Program-made: the position numbers and the translations under genes
The notes under the pieces: generated by a model
Seen by the model: only the letters and a program-made list of their open reading frames with translations
Databases searched by the model: none
Told to the model about the DNA's origin: nothing
Part shown: positions 34,585 through 47,045 of the stretch, in pieces
How the letters are laid out: each line of letters opens with the position of its first letter
How positions within the stretch are numbered: the first letter of the stretch is position 1
NCBI GenBank assembly: GCA_027574665.1
Contig: CM050664.1
Span: 15,960,774-16,024,773 of the forward strand
Reading direction: 5' to 3'
Length of the DNA: 64,000 nt
Source: Rhynochetos jubatus
Taxonomy: Eukaryota > Chordata > Aves > Eurypygiformes > Rhynochetidae

Positions 34585-37500
34585 TTATGGCTCTAGCCAG
34601 CTCTGCCCGCCCTGCCCCGGGGCTTGGAGCCTTTGGAGATTTTGAGTCACAGTTTGCAGAGCTTTTCCTGAGGATAAAAAACAAAAGGAAAACTCAGTGT
34701 TAGCAATGGGACAGCACCGTCACCCTGTACTGGTGAGGCCGCACCTCGAATCCTGGTTCAGTTTTGGGCCCCTCACAACAAGACAGACACTGAGGGGCTG
34801 GAGCGTGTCCAGAGAAGGGAACGGAGCTGGGGAAGGGTCTGGAGCACAGTTCCCGTGAGCAGCAGCTGAGGGAGCTGGGGGTGTTCAGCCTGGAGAAGAG
34901 GAGGCTCAAAGGACACCTTATCACTCCCTACAGCTGCCTGAAAGGAGGGTGCGGGGGGGGGGGGGGGGGGGGGTGGGTCTCTTCTCCCAAGTGACAGGAT
35001 GAGGGGAAATAGCCTCAAGTTGTGCCAGAGGAGGTTTAGGCTGGATAATAAGGAAAATTTAATCACGGAAAGGGCTGTCAGGCATTGGGAGGGGCTGCCC
35101 AGGGAGGTGGGTGAGTCCCCATCCCTGGAGGGACTTAGGAGACTGTGGATGAGGCTCTTAGGGCCATGGTTAGCGGTGACATTGGCAGTGTTGGGTTAAC
35201 GGTTGGGCTTGATGATCCTAAAGGTCTTTTCCAACCTAAAAGATTCTGTGCTTCTAAGCAGCAGAGACCAGGCTGCAGCCTGCCTTCAGCCACTGTCTTC
35301 TTGCCTCCGTGCTGCCTTCTCCTCTGCAGCTTCATCTAGTAGAGAGTAGACAGGATCGTCTCTACGCTCTGCCTGCCTGTTGCTGGGACAAGCTCCTGTC
35401 ATCAGGATAACAGAAGAAAGGCTTTGGGAATCACTTCACTGCGTGGGAAAGATGCTGGGGGCACGTACCCCCTTTTCTCACCCTGGACTTGTCGGCAGAG
35501 GATGAGGCAGAGCCCAAGAGCTGCAGTGAGACTAAGTGCAAGACAATGCCAGCACCAACTTCATACTCTGACAAGTCCCTGAATGAGGGAGATTGTTAGA
35601 TCCCTCCAACCTACTACTGCCAAATCATCAAAAACCTGCCCAGCCACGCCTCCCTCCAGCACAGCAGTCCCTTCACATGACTGACACCCTTCTACACCTT
35701 ACCCATTTCTCCCACACACTCCTCTAGGACAGCTGACAGCTCAGGCAAGCTCAGAGACTTCAAGGAAGGTGGCCATCCTTCCAGCACTGCAAGAAAGCGG
35801 AACCACACATTTAATCGATCTGCACATGCTCTGCAACACAGCAGAGACAAGGGTTTGGTGTTGCCATGAAACATTCGCACCCAAAGCGGCTCTAGTTAGG
35901 GGTCTGAATCACATGGGAAGAGAGCTGGAACTGTCTGTGACAAACGGAGGGTTTTTTCTGGCAATTCTACCGCTGAGAATAGTTTTTCTTAATACTGGTT
36001 GGGTTATATATTAAAATAATCTCCAGGAGATTAAGTGCAGTAGACAGACATCAACAGGTCTGCTGCTTGCCTCACTTTAAAACACAAGCAGCAAAGAGCA
36101 CCTCTCTGGAAGCACAGAGTAGCAGGATCACTGACTCCTCGTGATGAGGAGCTGGTGGGCCAAGCCTGCCAGCGACATGCAGCAGCTTGCCCCAGGGCCT
36201 GAACAGCACAGTCCCCCGACCGCGTCAGGGAACCAGTGACGGATTCCAACTCAGACCTTGCTCTAGTGCCCGGTGCGGTAACGCCCGAGGCGCCCGCCCG
36301 CTGCGGCACAGGAAGGGGAAGCCACAGGCCTGCGAAGCAGGGCTGCCATGGGGTGCCACAAACACCCACCAGACCCCAGAACTTCCCACTTGCTAAGAAT
36401 AAGAAGTTGCTGAGAAGCCGCTGCAGATAAAGTCCAAACACCCTGGGTGCTCTAACTGCTGTCCACCAGCAAGAGTTTTTACATTAAATTTAAGGGCTTG
36501 GCTACTCATCTGTTTCCAAATCAATTTAACTTTGTTATTTCAGCAATGAAGGACAAGCCCGTGGCTCGCTCCGGGGTCTCCCGCTGCCCACCCACCCCCT
36601 GCACCCACTTGTGTAGTCTGATGAGGTTTCCTCACCCGGACGCTCACCAGGCCGCCTGCTCTCCCCGGTGCCCAGCTGCATCTCTGCGTCCAGCACTCTG
36701 ACTGCCTGCTCTTGGGTTAGCCGGGAGGACAGCTCTGCTTGACAGGACCTGCCAAACAAGACCAAGTCCAGCAGAAGTGCACAGGGACACTTCTTGGAAC
36801 AACATGTCGGTCTGTGCACTCCTACATCCTGGGATTACCTGCTTGGGGTACCGAGGGACCGCATCTAACACCCTGGGTTACAAACTGCTCCTTGTTCCTT
36901 CCCAGGAAGGGGAAAGATGTGCCCCAGACAAAGCTCAGGATGCTCTCCACTGTGCCCCATCTCCACAGCAATCTGCCCCTGTCCACAGAGGAGATGCTGG
37001 GGGAGAAGAGAAGGAGGGGGCAGGGTGAGCAGAAGAAAGCCCAGGCCAGGGGCTGCACCTGGTTTATGTGAGAATCAAGCCTGATCCAAGGTTTCTAGTG
37101 GGCAAATGAAGCTATCTTCAGGACAGGCATCAGGCTACACAAGAGAGGCACACAAACCTCTCTGGTTACACACCATCAATACAAGCAGTGTATCCTCAGA
37201 GCATGGCAGGGCCCTTCCACCAGCCTCAGCTCCTCAGTCGACAGGGAAAGATGAGTGCCCTGCTCTCCTCCTGGAAACCAACCCCAGTTCACCCGGGCTA
37301 GGTAGAGAGCAGACCCCCTCAAACCAAGCACTTAACCTTTTGGTTCCTCCTAACTGAAGCAGGAGCATCCAGCACCTCTGGTACGTCAGGCATTTATAGC
37401 ACATGCATCCAATTAAGGCTTCACATCTGCTCACGTGGCTGTGGGCTCCCACTGGAGAAGGTCAGGAGGGACCCAAAGTGAGTTCAGAAGCCTTGTGAGC

Positions 37501-40500
37501 TCTCTCCTCTTACTGTAAAGCATCACCTGTAAGGCTGCCAATGACCTCTGACCTCTGTACAGCCCAAATCCCCTTTCCAAGTGGGAATGACTTACTTGAT
37601 CTGATCCAGCAGGACTCCAGCGTCCTTGGTGATGGCCTGCACCTCTCTGAGCTGGCACTGGATGGCATTCCAGGCCTCATCCCGCTCCATCAAACAGCTC
37701 TCAGCCACTGCACGCAGCTTCTGCTCCTGGCACACCTGGCCCTTCATCACCTCCACCTCCTCACACCTCTGCAGCAGAGCAGAATGGGGAGTTAGGCGGG
37801 GAGTACTGCACCTCACTCCTACCTGCCTGCTGACACCTCCCAGAGTCCCTGCTATCCAATGGCTTAGGCACTGGCAAAGACCAATGAGGGACTTGGCCTG
37901 TTTTGTCTCAAACAATTGGAGTTGGAAAGTGTTTCCTAGGGGGAAAGGAGGAGAGTGACAGATGGAGCCATGTGGAGACAGGGCAACGAGCTGTTGCTGT
38001 TGTTCCCTACTTTTTGGGGTAGATTCACCTCCCTCATCACCCACCGAGTGGGACGAGACAGGCAGCCAGAGGGTTCCTGCAAAAGTGCACCCAACTCAGT
38101 GGGAACGGAAGCTGGATAAGGCTTGTACACTGAACAGTTTCCCTCCACACCAAGGCCAGCCCCACAGTTACGACTCCCCCTGCTCTCCGTTTGCAGAGAT
38201 ACTCCGTAGGCCCAAATCAGCACAAGTCTGTTCGCTAACGGCTGCACCGCTTCACCTGAAAAATGACACTCTTGAAAAAGAGTTGATATTCAATTCCTCC
38301 TACTCACCCTTTCAGTCTCAGGTGGATGGGAAAGAGACACAAAGGATTCACAGGCATGGAGCACAGAGGATGAAGAGTGGGCAAGTTGTACTTGCGGTGT
38401 TACCTGATCGACCTGACACCAAGTGTGTTACTGAAAGTTGTGTTTTTTCCTTCACCCCGAGCCATTAAAGGCACAACACAAAGATATGCTACCGATCGCT
38501 TGTTGGGTGTGAGCAGCTCATAGCAGACTTCCTACCTTGTGCAGCTGAATGGCCAATTCCTGCATCTCAGCCTCCAGCCGATCCGCGTAGGCCAGCTCCA
38601 GGGCATCGCTGGGCGGCCGAGCGCTGCTGTGCCATCGGGCGATGGCAGAAGTCATCTTCCTCTTTGGTCCAAAGAGCCTGGCGGGAGAATGGCAAACTGT
38701 CAGGGACCAAACACTGCACCACCCGCCCCTGAGCCCCGAGACCTCTGCAATCTCCTGGTTCCTCCAAGGCACCTCCAAAACCAGGAGTCTGTTACAGCCA
38801 ACAATGAGGGGATCTCAAAATTGTGTGGGAGACGGCCAGAACAGAAAAGCACTCGCTGGCTAAACCATCCTGAGCAGGTCACGTGGTTTGTAAGGGGAAA
38901 GATGAGAACTACGTTACAGACACTCACGTGATGCCTATTTCCTTCAGGTCACTCTCTGTGAGGGTCAGGAAGATCCGGAGGTCAACATCTTGCTCCTCAA
39001 ACACTTGCAGGTACTTCAGGCACCCAATCTGCTCCAGGAATGTTGCCAGGTCCTGCAGTCCATCCAAACAAAACTTATTTATAGCCTCACAAACAAAAGC
39101 ATTACCATTCCTCTTAACCATAAACATGTGCTTCCTCGTGTTGCTGTTACACCTTCCTGGGTTCCAGCAGCAGCCATGACTTCCCCGGATAACTGCCCTT
39201 CTCCGTAGTCACACAACACAACACGACTGGCCTCTTGTGACAAACGCAGAGAATACAGATACCAACATCTACCCTCGCCCATGCCACAGCCATGCTTGGT
39301 CTCCAACACCCCTCCAAGCAACAGCAACACCTAAACAAACAGTTCTTTGAACAAGAACTTGCTGTTTCACAAGTGTTTAAGTTTGGGCAGAGGTCTGGAA
39401 TCAGACACAGCTTCCCTTTTATCTGAGAAGGCCAAGAGAGCAGCTTAGGCAGCCCTGGAAAAGCCTCCCACGCTTAGCACAGTGGCACAGCCGGCATTAC
39501 TTCCAAGACAACCTTCTGTGCATAGTTACCTGGGGCCCTGTATAGGCAGGGGCATCAGGAAGGATTAGGTGCTGGCTAGAGCCCCCAGCTTTCCCTGGGC
39601 AGTGGGTCCACTGGCTGTCACTGTTGCTGTAGCGGTTCTTCATCTTAAAGCTCTTGGCTTGTTTCCGACAAGGGGGGCTGTTTGCATGGTCAGAATCCTG
39701 GAGAAAGAAAACACCACAAAACACAAAGGCTAAGGACAATTGTGCAAAGATGCCAGGATCAGTACAGGTAACACATGCAGACTCCAAGTCCCAAGATCTA
39801 AATCCAGGCAGTGGTCCACAAACACAAGGACCAACAAAGCCCTTATTATTAAGGGCTGAGCCAAGTCCCTTCCACGATGGCAGCTTGGTACCATGAGATG
39901 GTATCAGGCTCTTGCAATCCTAGCTTTGGAAGCAACACGCTAGAGCAAAGAGCAATGCTGAATCCTCCCTGAACCACTACAATGCACCGAAAGTCTACCT
40001 GTGAGAAGTTCCTCAAGATACAGAGGACTTGAGCTCAAGTTCAGCTATACCCTTCTGGTCATCAGCCGCAGAGCTGGTGTTGAACCATGGAGCAAACCCT
40101 AACCTCTTCCCCTTTCTGTACTCCAGAAACGCCAACGCAGCACTGCTGTGCTGCTCTAAATCTTACTATACTGCTTGCTCTCTCTTCACGCTCAGGGAGT
40201 GACCCAGCTCTAGCAAGTCACGTCCTTTCTTGACCACCACCTAGTCTGCAAAGCACTTAAAAATTACTGACCAGCCATCAACAACCTACTGTAGTGTGAA
40301 TGTGCTCTGAGAGTTGGCTACTAGCCAGAGAAACAAGCCAATCCATAATCTTCAAGTACAGAAGCTGGTTTTCTTGTCCCTGTAATACCACCTCTCCTCA
40401 CCCAGCCTGGTACTACAGCCTCCGGCGGGGGTAGAGTCATAGCAGGCTGCAGAAGGGTGACCGCGCACTGGCCAAGCTGGAGGCAGAGAGAGAAAAAGCA

Positions 40501-43500
40501 AAAACCTCACCTCATTGCTTTCCAAGGAGCCCTCGCTGCTGACTCCCAGGGCTTTGGTCAGGCATTCACTGCTGCTGCTGCTCCTGATGGTTGCCAAGTT
40601 GTTGATGAAAATGTTATCCTCTGGAAAGGAATACGAAAAAAGTTTGAGGTCCAGCTTCCTTATGTTCAGTGCTGCTTTTGCTACACAAAACCTGCTGAGG
40701 TGCAAAGGAAGGAGAAACCCGGAGCAAGGTTTCACACACAGCATCAAGACAAGACAATTCTGACAGCAATATCGCATGTCAGATCCCAGGCACCAATCCT
40801 TCTCCAAGTCTGTTTAGTACCTGTGTAGTGGGGGTTGGTAGTGGTGGGTGGTTTCTGTGAGAAGCTGCTAGAAGCTCCCATGGCTCCAAGTCAGACCCAA
40901 CTCTGGCCACAGCTGAGCCAATTAGTGCTTCTGTGATTAACTTATTTCAGATGGGAAAACCAGCAAAGAGGGGAGTGGGATGGGAAAGAGAACTCTGCAG
41001 ACACCCAGGTCAGTGCGGAAAGGCGGGGAGAAGGTGCCCGGAACAGAGGTTCCCCTGCAGCCTGTGGTGAGAGGGGAACAAGCCAAGGGGTTGGTCTCAC
41101 ATCCAGGTGTGCACCGCAAGCCAGATTATCTTCCAAGACAGGTTCCAAGACTTACCCCGGCTGCTGCTGCTCTCCACATCCTGCTCATTAATTGGAGATG
41201 TAACGTCTCGGTTCCGGATATCACCTGCTTCACAACTGCCATCGTCTTTGAAGGTAACATAGCCCTGAGGAGGGACCTGCTCTGTGTGCAAGAGGAAGGC
41301 AGAACAAAGCAAGGTCAGGATACAAGTTCCAGGGAGCCTCCAGCAGGAAAAGCAACCACTCAAGGATTTGAGAATAATCAAAAACAGAGACTGTCATCTC
41401 AACCAGCAGGTTTTGTTCAAAAAAGCTGACACAAACTGAGCAATGCATATGCCTATGGCCTCCCACACACACACATCAACAGTACTTCATTTAGATAGTT
41501 GCACTGAAATACTCAGAGGAAGCAGCCTCACAGCAGAGATGCACCTTAAATAGCAGCTTTCACCATCTCCTCTTCATACCCACATTACCCAAGGGGAAAA
41601 ACATCTGCTTGAGAGAGCAATGTGCCAGCTACGTCCCATCCCCAGCCAAGCACACCCTGTAAAGCCAACCCCTCCACATCTGTTTTAAAGCACTAGCAGC
41701 ACCCCACTATCGTTTCAGACACTGACAGTCTCATTTCATTTCAGCCACTGCCTGTCAGATAGTATGTCTCTGTATTTGACACGGTCCTGCATGACATCCT
41801 CATCTCTAAAATGGATGTGATGGGTGGACCACTCAGTGGATAAGGAACTGGCTGGATGGTCGCGCACAAAGAGTTGTGGTCTAATGGCTCCGTGTCCAAG
41901 TGCAGACCAGGGAGAAGTGGCGTTCCTCAGGGGTCCGTGTTGGGACCAGTATTTAACATTTCTCAGGGGGACAGATGGTGGGATTGAGTGCACCCTCAGC
42001 AAGTTTGCCAATGACATGAAGCTGCATGAAGGGAAGGGATGCCATCCAGAGGGACCTGGACAGGCTGGAGAGGTGGGCCTGTGCCAATCACATGGCATTT
42101 AACAAGGCCAAGTGCAAGGTCCTGCACCTGGGTCAGGGTAATCCCAGCACAAGGACAGGCTGGGTGGAGAATGGATGGAGAGCAGCCCTGAGGAGAAGGA
42201 CTTGGGGGTACTGGTGGATGAGAAGCCGGACATGAGCCGGCCGTGTGCGCTGGCAGCCCAGAAAGCTAACCGTATCCTGGGCTGTATCCAGGGCAGCGTT
42301 GCCAGCAGGGCGAGGGAGGGGATTCTCTCCCTCTACTCTGCTCACATGAGACCTCACCTGGAGTTCTGTGTCCAGCTCTGGGCCCCCAACATCAGAAGGG
42401 CATCGACCAGTTGGAGCGAGTCCAGAGGAGGCCACGAAGATGCTCTGAGGACTGGAGCCCCTCTGCCATGGGGACAGGCTGAGAGAGTTGGGGGTGTTCA
42501 GCCTGGAGAAGGGAAGGCTCCGGGGAGACCTTATAGCACCTTCCAGTGCCTGAAGGGGCTACAAGAAAGCTGGAGAGGGACTTTCTACAAGGGCAGGAAC
42601 TGACAGGACAAGGGGTAATGGATTTAAATTGACAGAGGGGAGATTGAAATTAGGGATATCAGGAAGAAATTCTTCCTGGAGAGGGTGGGGAGGCACTGGG
42701 ACAGGTTGCCCAGAGAAGTTGTGGGTGTCCCATCCCTGGAAGTGTCCAAGGCCAGGCTGGATGAGGCCTGGAGCAACCTGGTCTAGTGGAAGGTGTCCCT
42801 GTCCATGGCGGTGGGGTTGGAACTAGATGGTCTGTAAGTTCCCTTCCAACTCAAACCAGTCTGTGATTCTATGATGATCAAGAGAATGAATCAAACTTTG
42901 AACATCCATTTAAGTCCATACTCTTGGCTGTTTTAGACAACTAGGTAATCAGTCTGAGAAATACCTACAGCTATGTCCCACACACAAGAAAACAAAGCTC
43001 ACACCACTGCATCCAGGGGTTGATGTCTGAACTGGGATGATCTTTCTCTTGGCCTACTGCAAGGGTTTTACAATCTCATTTTTAGTAGTATTTCAAACAT
43101 CAAGGAAGACAAAACTTGACAGGTCTAGGAGCAGCAAGTTCACATTCATGATCAACAATGACTTGGCCTATGTGACCACTCCCTGTGTGGAAGCTTGAGG
43201 AGGGCTTTTGAGCCTACCTCAAAAAGGGAACCTGGACTGTTCAAGAATCAGGGGAACAGTAATTGAGGTAAGAGCAGCATCTGTTCCTCAGAAATGCTGC
43301 ATTCCTCAATATCCAGCCCTGACAAGAGAGTTCAAGGGGTTTACTTTTTAAACCAGAGACTGGATAGCTTTGTACGATGCCGTTCGCTGTTTCTGTACAA
43401 GCCAGACATGAATCCCAAATCAAAAGAAAAAAATCATTGCACAGAAATAGCTGCAAAGCATTTCAGAGACTTCAAAGGGCTCTCAATTAGGCTTCTAACT

Positions 43501-46500
43501 GTTCTTACCATAGCAAGACTGCTTCTTTCCCCCAATTCCAACTGCTGTTATCTTAGCCAAAGCCTGAGGCCCATCATGGATGCTGGGACCCTTGGTCCTA
43601 CGAACAGGTCTCTGTCTCTGGGGTGCAGAACATGATTCATCTGAGGAACTCAGCTCTTCGTATTTTCCTGTAGATCAAACAAAGGTTGTTAGCAGCACAG
43701 TAATTTATCCACTTTATTTGCTACTAGTCCTGTAAGTGCAGTGGAAATTAAAAAGGAAATGGTAGAAGAGGGAGGGTGGAAGTTTAACTAGGTCAGGAAA
43801 GGGCCAGTAGACACAAAAAATGATTGTTGTATCCATGCCTCTTCCATCCTCAGAAATGCTGGAATTTCCAGGACAGACCATCTAGTACTACCCCATACAC
43901 ACAGTAAACACTTTGACAACATCCAACACCTCTCTTCAGCTTCTGTCTTAAAATGAATAAGCTAAACCATCTGTTACCTGGACCCCTGCAGAAGACCTTG
44001 GGCACTGGGGCTGCGTGCAAATCTATCAACCCCACAATCTTGGTATGTCCATACTTCATGGCTAGTGTCCGTGCAGTGGCTCCAGTGTTATCTCTGACAT
44101 CTGCTTTCACTCCCTGTTGAAAAACACATATTTAAAATGCATGTATCAGGGAGCATGATAGAAAAAAAAAAAAATCCAAGAGAGCCAAAGACTTGTCTTA
44201 GTTCCTCCAAGTCCATCAGGAATACAGGCTCACCTTCGATAGGCAACAAGGTATTAGCAGACCTTGAACTGCCTTTCTGGTTATCCATAGTTTCCGCAGT
44301 CCCAGAATGCCAAGTAGCCCTGATATATTGCCCTTGTGCATCGCCGTGATAAGCTAGTTTATCTGACAAATATTTTGCACTGCTGCCTCCTTCTGGAAGT
44401 AAGCTGGACTGGTTAAACGGGATACTTTAAAAAAATCATTTAACATCAAGAAGCATGCTTTTGGAGACAGAAGGTGCCCACTAGCCCGAACATGCAAGCC
44501 TGTAAACACTACACAGTGATTACCGCTTCAGCTGTTTGCTAATTCAATCATTATCAAGTTAAATCTGGACCATTAGACCTCACTCCTATTCAGGCAATGC
44601 CAGAGCACTAGCCTCCAGAAAGCACATACTTTCAGAACAGTCCTGGAAGTCTGGGACTTCAGATCAGAGGTGTCTGTCATCAAGCATAACGCTGTAAAAA
44701 GTCTAGTGTCAAACTCGTGGGTTTGGTGGATTTGGTGCAAAACTGTACACTTTCAGCTTCAGAGAGCTGTCTAGACACTCACGTGGTTGAGAAGGTACTG
44801 AACAATTATCTCATGGCCAGAAGCAGCTGCTTCCATCAGTGGTGTATATCCATACACTGGCTCCCTAGAGAGAAAACAAACGTGCACACATGGACCAGGA
44901 TAATCAAAGCTGACACATGCTGCAGTCTTTGCCATACCCTAACGGGGCGCCTCCGCCCTCAGCTGATCACACACCGTGCCACGCGTTGGCTGTTCTGCTG
45001 CATTCTGGTCTAGCCCAGTAAAACTCCCGAGATTCAGGAAACGTTACTCCATTGGCTGCACAGCAACAGATTGCTCTTCCAGTCACAGATCTGCCTTTCA
45101 GTGGCCTAATCAGTTTTGCAGGAGCTAACAAAGCAAGAACCTTTTGTTGACCTCAGGCAATTCAATATGCATAAATGTACAGGCAGTTCCAAAGGCACGG
45201 GAATGCACGGCACACCTCAAAAAACCAGACACCGAACTCTGAGTACCCAGAAAATTCAATACAAAGACTTGAAGACTTGCAAGTGCACTTCAGTTCAGAA
45301 GGCCTTGCACCTGTTTGCTTTCAGAGTTTAACCCATAATTAAAGAAGCAGTAAATCTAATTTCTCTTGATCTAGCTAAATGAACAGTGGCAACACAGGCA
45401 GACTTTACTGCTCAGTTTGCAGGTCACCTGATCTTGTACTAGCTAATGGTGTGCCATACTTCCCGAGGTACAGGAGGAAAGACAAAAGCAGGCATCCTCT
45501 CCCTGTCCGTGTTTGAGTGTGTTCATGTGCCAACTGCTACTTTCATGTCTAAAACAAGAAATATCTTTTGAGAAAATGAAGTGACAGATTCCTCCTTACT
45601 TGCAGTTGGCATTTGCCCCATTGTCCAGCAAGAACTTGACCATCTGCTGATGTCCGGCGCTGGTGCAGTGAAATAAGGCAGTCCAACCATGAATATCCTT
45701 CATCTCCAGCTCTGCACCTTGCTTCAAGAGAACAGAGAAGGTTCTTTACTGCATCCCCTCTGCTGTGATACCAAGAGAGTTTAAATCCCTGTCAGGAAGC
45801 TCAACTGGCAACAGAACACACCACACACTGCTTGCAACTGATGGAGAATCCTACCCTGTGCATTTAAACTACATATTGTGGCTTTATCTATTTATTATGG
45901 GATACACACCTGTAGAAGAAAGTAAGCAACACTTTCATTTCCACAGCTGGAAGCCAGCATGAGCGGCGTCTGCCCTTCTGGTGTTGGGATGTTCACATTC
46001 ACTCCTGCTTCCAGCAGCAGGTGCACAATGGTGTCGTGGCCGATGTAGGAGGCATACATCAGTGGGGTCCAGCCACCGCAATTCCTCTTATTTAAATCCA
46101 CATCTCCACTAAATAACAGAGAAAAGAATTCAGCTGAACTACTCTCCTGGAGCTGTAGATCACAGTAGGTTCCTGCAGCCTCTTGCTACCATCACTGTAT
46201 TGAAAGAAGGCTAAGAAAAAAATCCTAGCACTGAAGCTTGCACAGGAATTCCTACCAGCTCTAGAACAACTTCCACCAATTCACTAAGGAGATCCAGCGA
46301 TGTGCCCCTGTTGCAATATCAGACCAACCTGTACAGCAGCCAGTGAAAAAACAAAACTGGTAGTGAGTAACCACAGACCTGTGTCCTCCCTGGCCCCTTC
46401 TTACCGCTGAATACACTCCTGCACCACTTCATACTGGCCGACGGAGGAGGCCGTGTGCAAGTCCAGGGGAACGTCCAGCTCTTCCCGGCAGATCATCTGA

Positions 46501-46574
46501 CCGACCCCATGCCACATGGACAGACTGCGGCTCAGCAGCTCCGACTCACTGGCTTCATCGCTCAGCTCCGACAT
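34585..46574 (-). CDS. ANKS3: ANKS3, ankyrin repeat and SAM domain protein 3, complete, 15 coding exons, 659 aa
   Basis: ANKS3 is a ciliary/renal scaffold whose SAM domain binds ANKS6 and links to BICC1 and NEK kinases of the nephronophthisis module. Exons (minus): 46574-46405, 46108-45910, 45721-45600, 44864-44783, 44113-43978, 43667-43509, 41281-41156, 40620-40511, 39697-39530, 39052-38928, 38677-38536, 37768-37596, 36748-36648, 35786-35703, 34667-34585. All borders are AG/GT and phases sum to 660 codons with stop; human ANKS3 has 656 aa. The start is [20 protein letters not shown]. Ankyrin repeats span about residues 35-235 ([20 protein letters not shown]). Then come a serine-rich linker with [16 protein letters not shown], a SAM domain from about 424 ([20 protein letters not shown]), a coiled coil near 505-575 and a C-terminal [10 protein letters not shown] segment. 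The last exon encodes [14 protein letters not shown], matching human QALCLVTQSLEKLQ. Identity is secure. Confidence 0.96.
34690..35260 (+). repeat. CR1 LINE fragment with a G21 tract, in the last ANKS3 intron
   Basis: A 5'-truncated CR1 of a different subfamily from the other copies. Markers are GAGGCCGCACCTCGAATCCTG, CTGGGGGTGTTCAGCCTGGA and, near the end, GGGCTTGATGATCCTAAAGG. It lies antisense to ANKS3, fills about half of the 34668-35702 intron and stops about 23 bases from the last acceptor. Confidence 0.9.
34953..34973 (+). repeat. Uninterrupted run of 21 G
   Basis: A homopolymer inside the CR1 copy, within a longer stretch that includes GGAGGGTGC before it and TGGGT after it. It may fold into a G-quadruplex, and its length in an assembly may be unreliable. 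Confidence 0.9.
41735..42875 (+). repeat. CR1 LINE fragment, about 1.1 kb, with reverse-transcriptase remnants
   Basis: The longest CR1 copy, in the ANKS3 intron between 43508 and 41282 and antisense to the gene. Its left half shows decayed reverse-transcriptase end sequence in shifting frames (for example [14 protein letters not shown] and [17 protein letters not shown] at 42.09-42.15 kb), with stops and frameshifts. The right half is the 3' UTR-like segment ending TGTGATTCTATGATGA, the CR1 8-bp tail. It has no intact protein. Confidence 0.93.
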
Positions 46575-46828
46575 CCCGCTCTGAGTAACCAAAGCAAAGC
46601 GGGACTTTAAGGTGCTGATCTCCACTTCCTATAGAACCCGGCATCACCCCTTGGCACTACAGCTTCAAGGTGCCATGGGCTCGGAAGGTGAGGTCATCTC
46701 AGAGGTAGTGTGTTTCAAACTCTTACCTCTACTTTGATCGCCTCCTTAGCCTGAAGCAGTAAGACTTGCTGAGGAGGGTTTTTCTGACAGTTCTTTCTTG
46801 CTGCAGTGAACTCTGGGATTTGAATACA
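46405..46828 (-). other. Upstream ANKS3 exon 46828-46727 and 5' part of the start exon
   Basis: The exon carrying the ANKS3 ATG begins at 46628 after TTCTATAG. A further strong exon is bounded by a T-rich acceptor ending CCAG at 46829 and a donor GAG/GTAAGA after 46727. It is 102 nt, exactly 34 codons. The ANKS3 frame stays open through both (52 codons before the ATG) with no in-frame ATG. It is most likely 5' UTR, but a coding N-terminal extension is not excluded. Confidence 0.6.
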
Positions 46829-46879
46829 CTGGAAAAAAAAAAGCCAATAATGCTGAAAAACCATCTTTCACATCTCATT

Positions 46880-47045
46880 TTAAGACTTCAGAAGCACTGC
46901 CTTTATTTCCTCTCCTAATCAAAATATGCTGTGACAAATGCACTCGACGCTTTAACCACACAGGGGTGGTTTGGAGCACGCTCCAAAGGAGGTGAAGGCT
47001 TGAGCCGAAGCCGGGCCAAGAACTCCTCCAGTTCCAATCTGTTCT
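46880..47045 (-). other. Possible alternative or terminal exon upstream of ANKS3
   Basis: An acceptor (GGGTTTTCAG) before 47045 is followed by an open stretch reading NRLELEEFLARLRLKPSPPL and ending at a TAG after 42 codons. A minus-strand AATAAA follows at 46907-46902. The peptide looks protein-like, but I recognise no family. It could be the last exon of a short upstream transcript, a premature poly(A) exon of ANKS3, or chance. Confidence 0.3.

Noticed and set aside
35285-35350. Candidate last ANKS3 exon after CTCTACTAG
   Set aside because: Its phase is possible, but the peptide does not match. The exon at 34667-34585 matches the human C-terminus in sequence, phase and total length.
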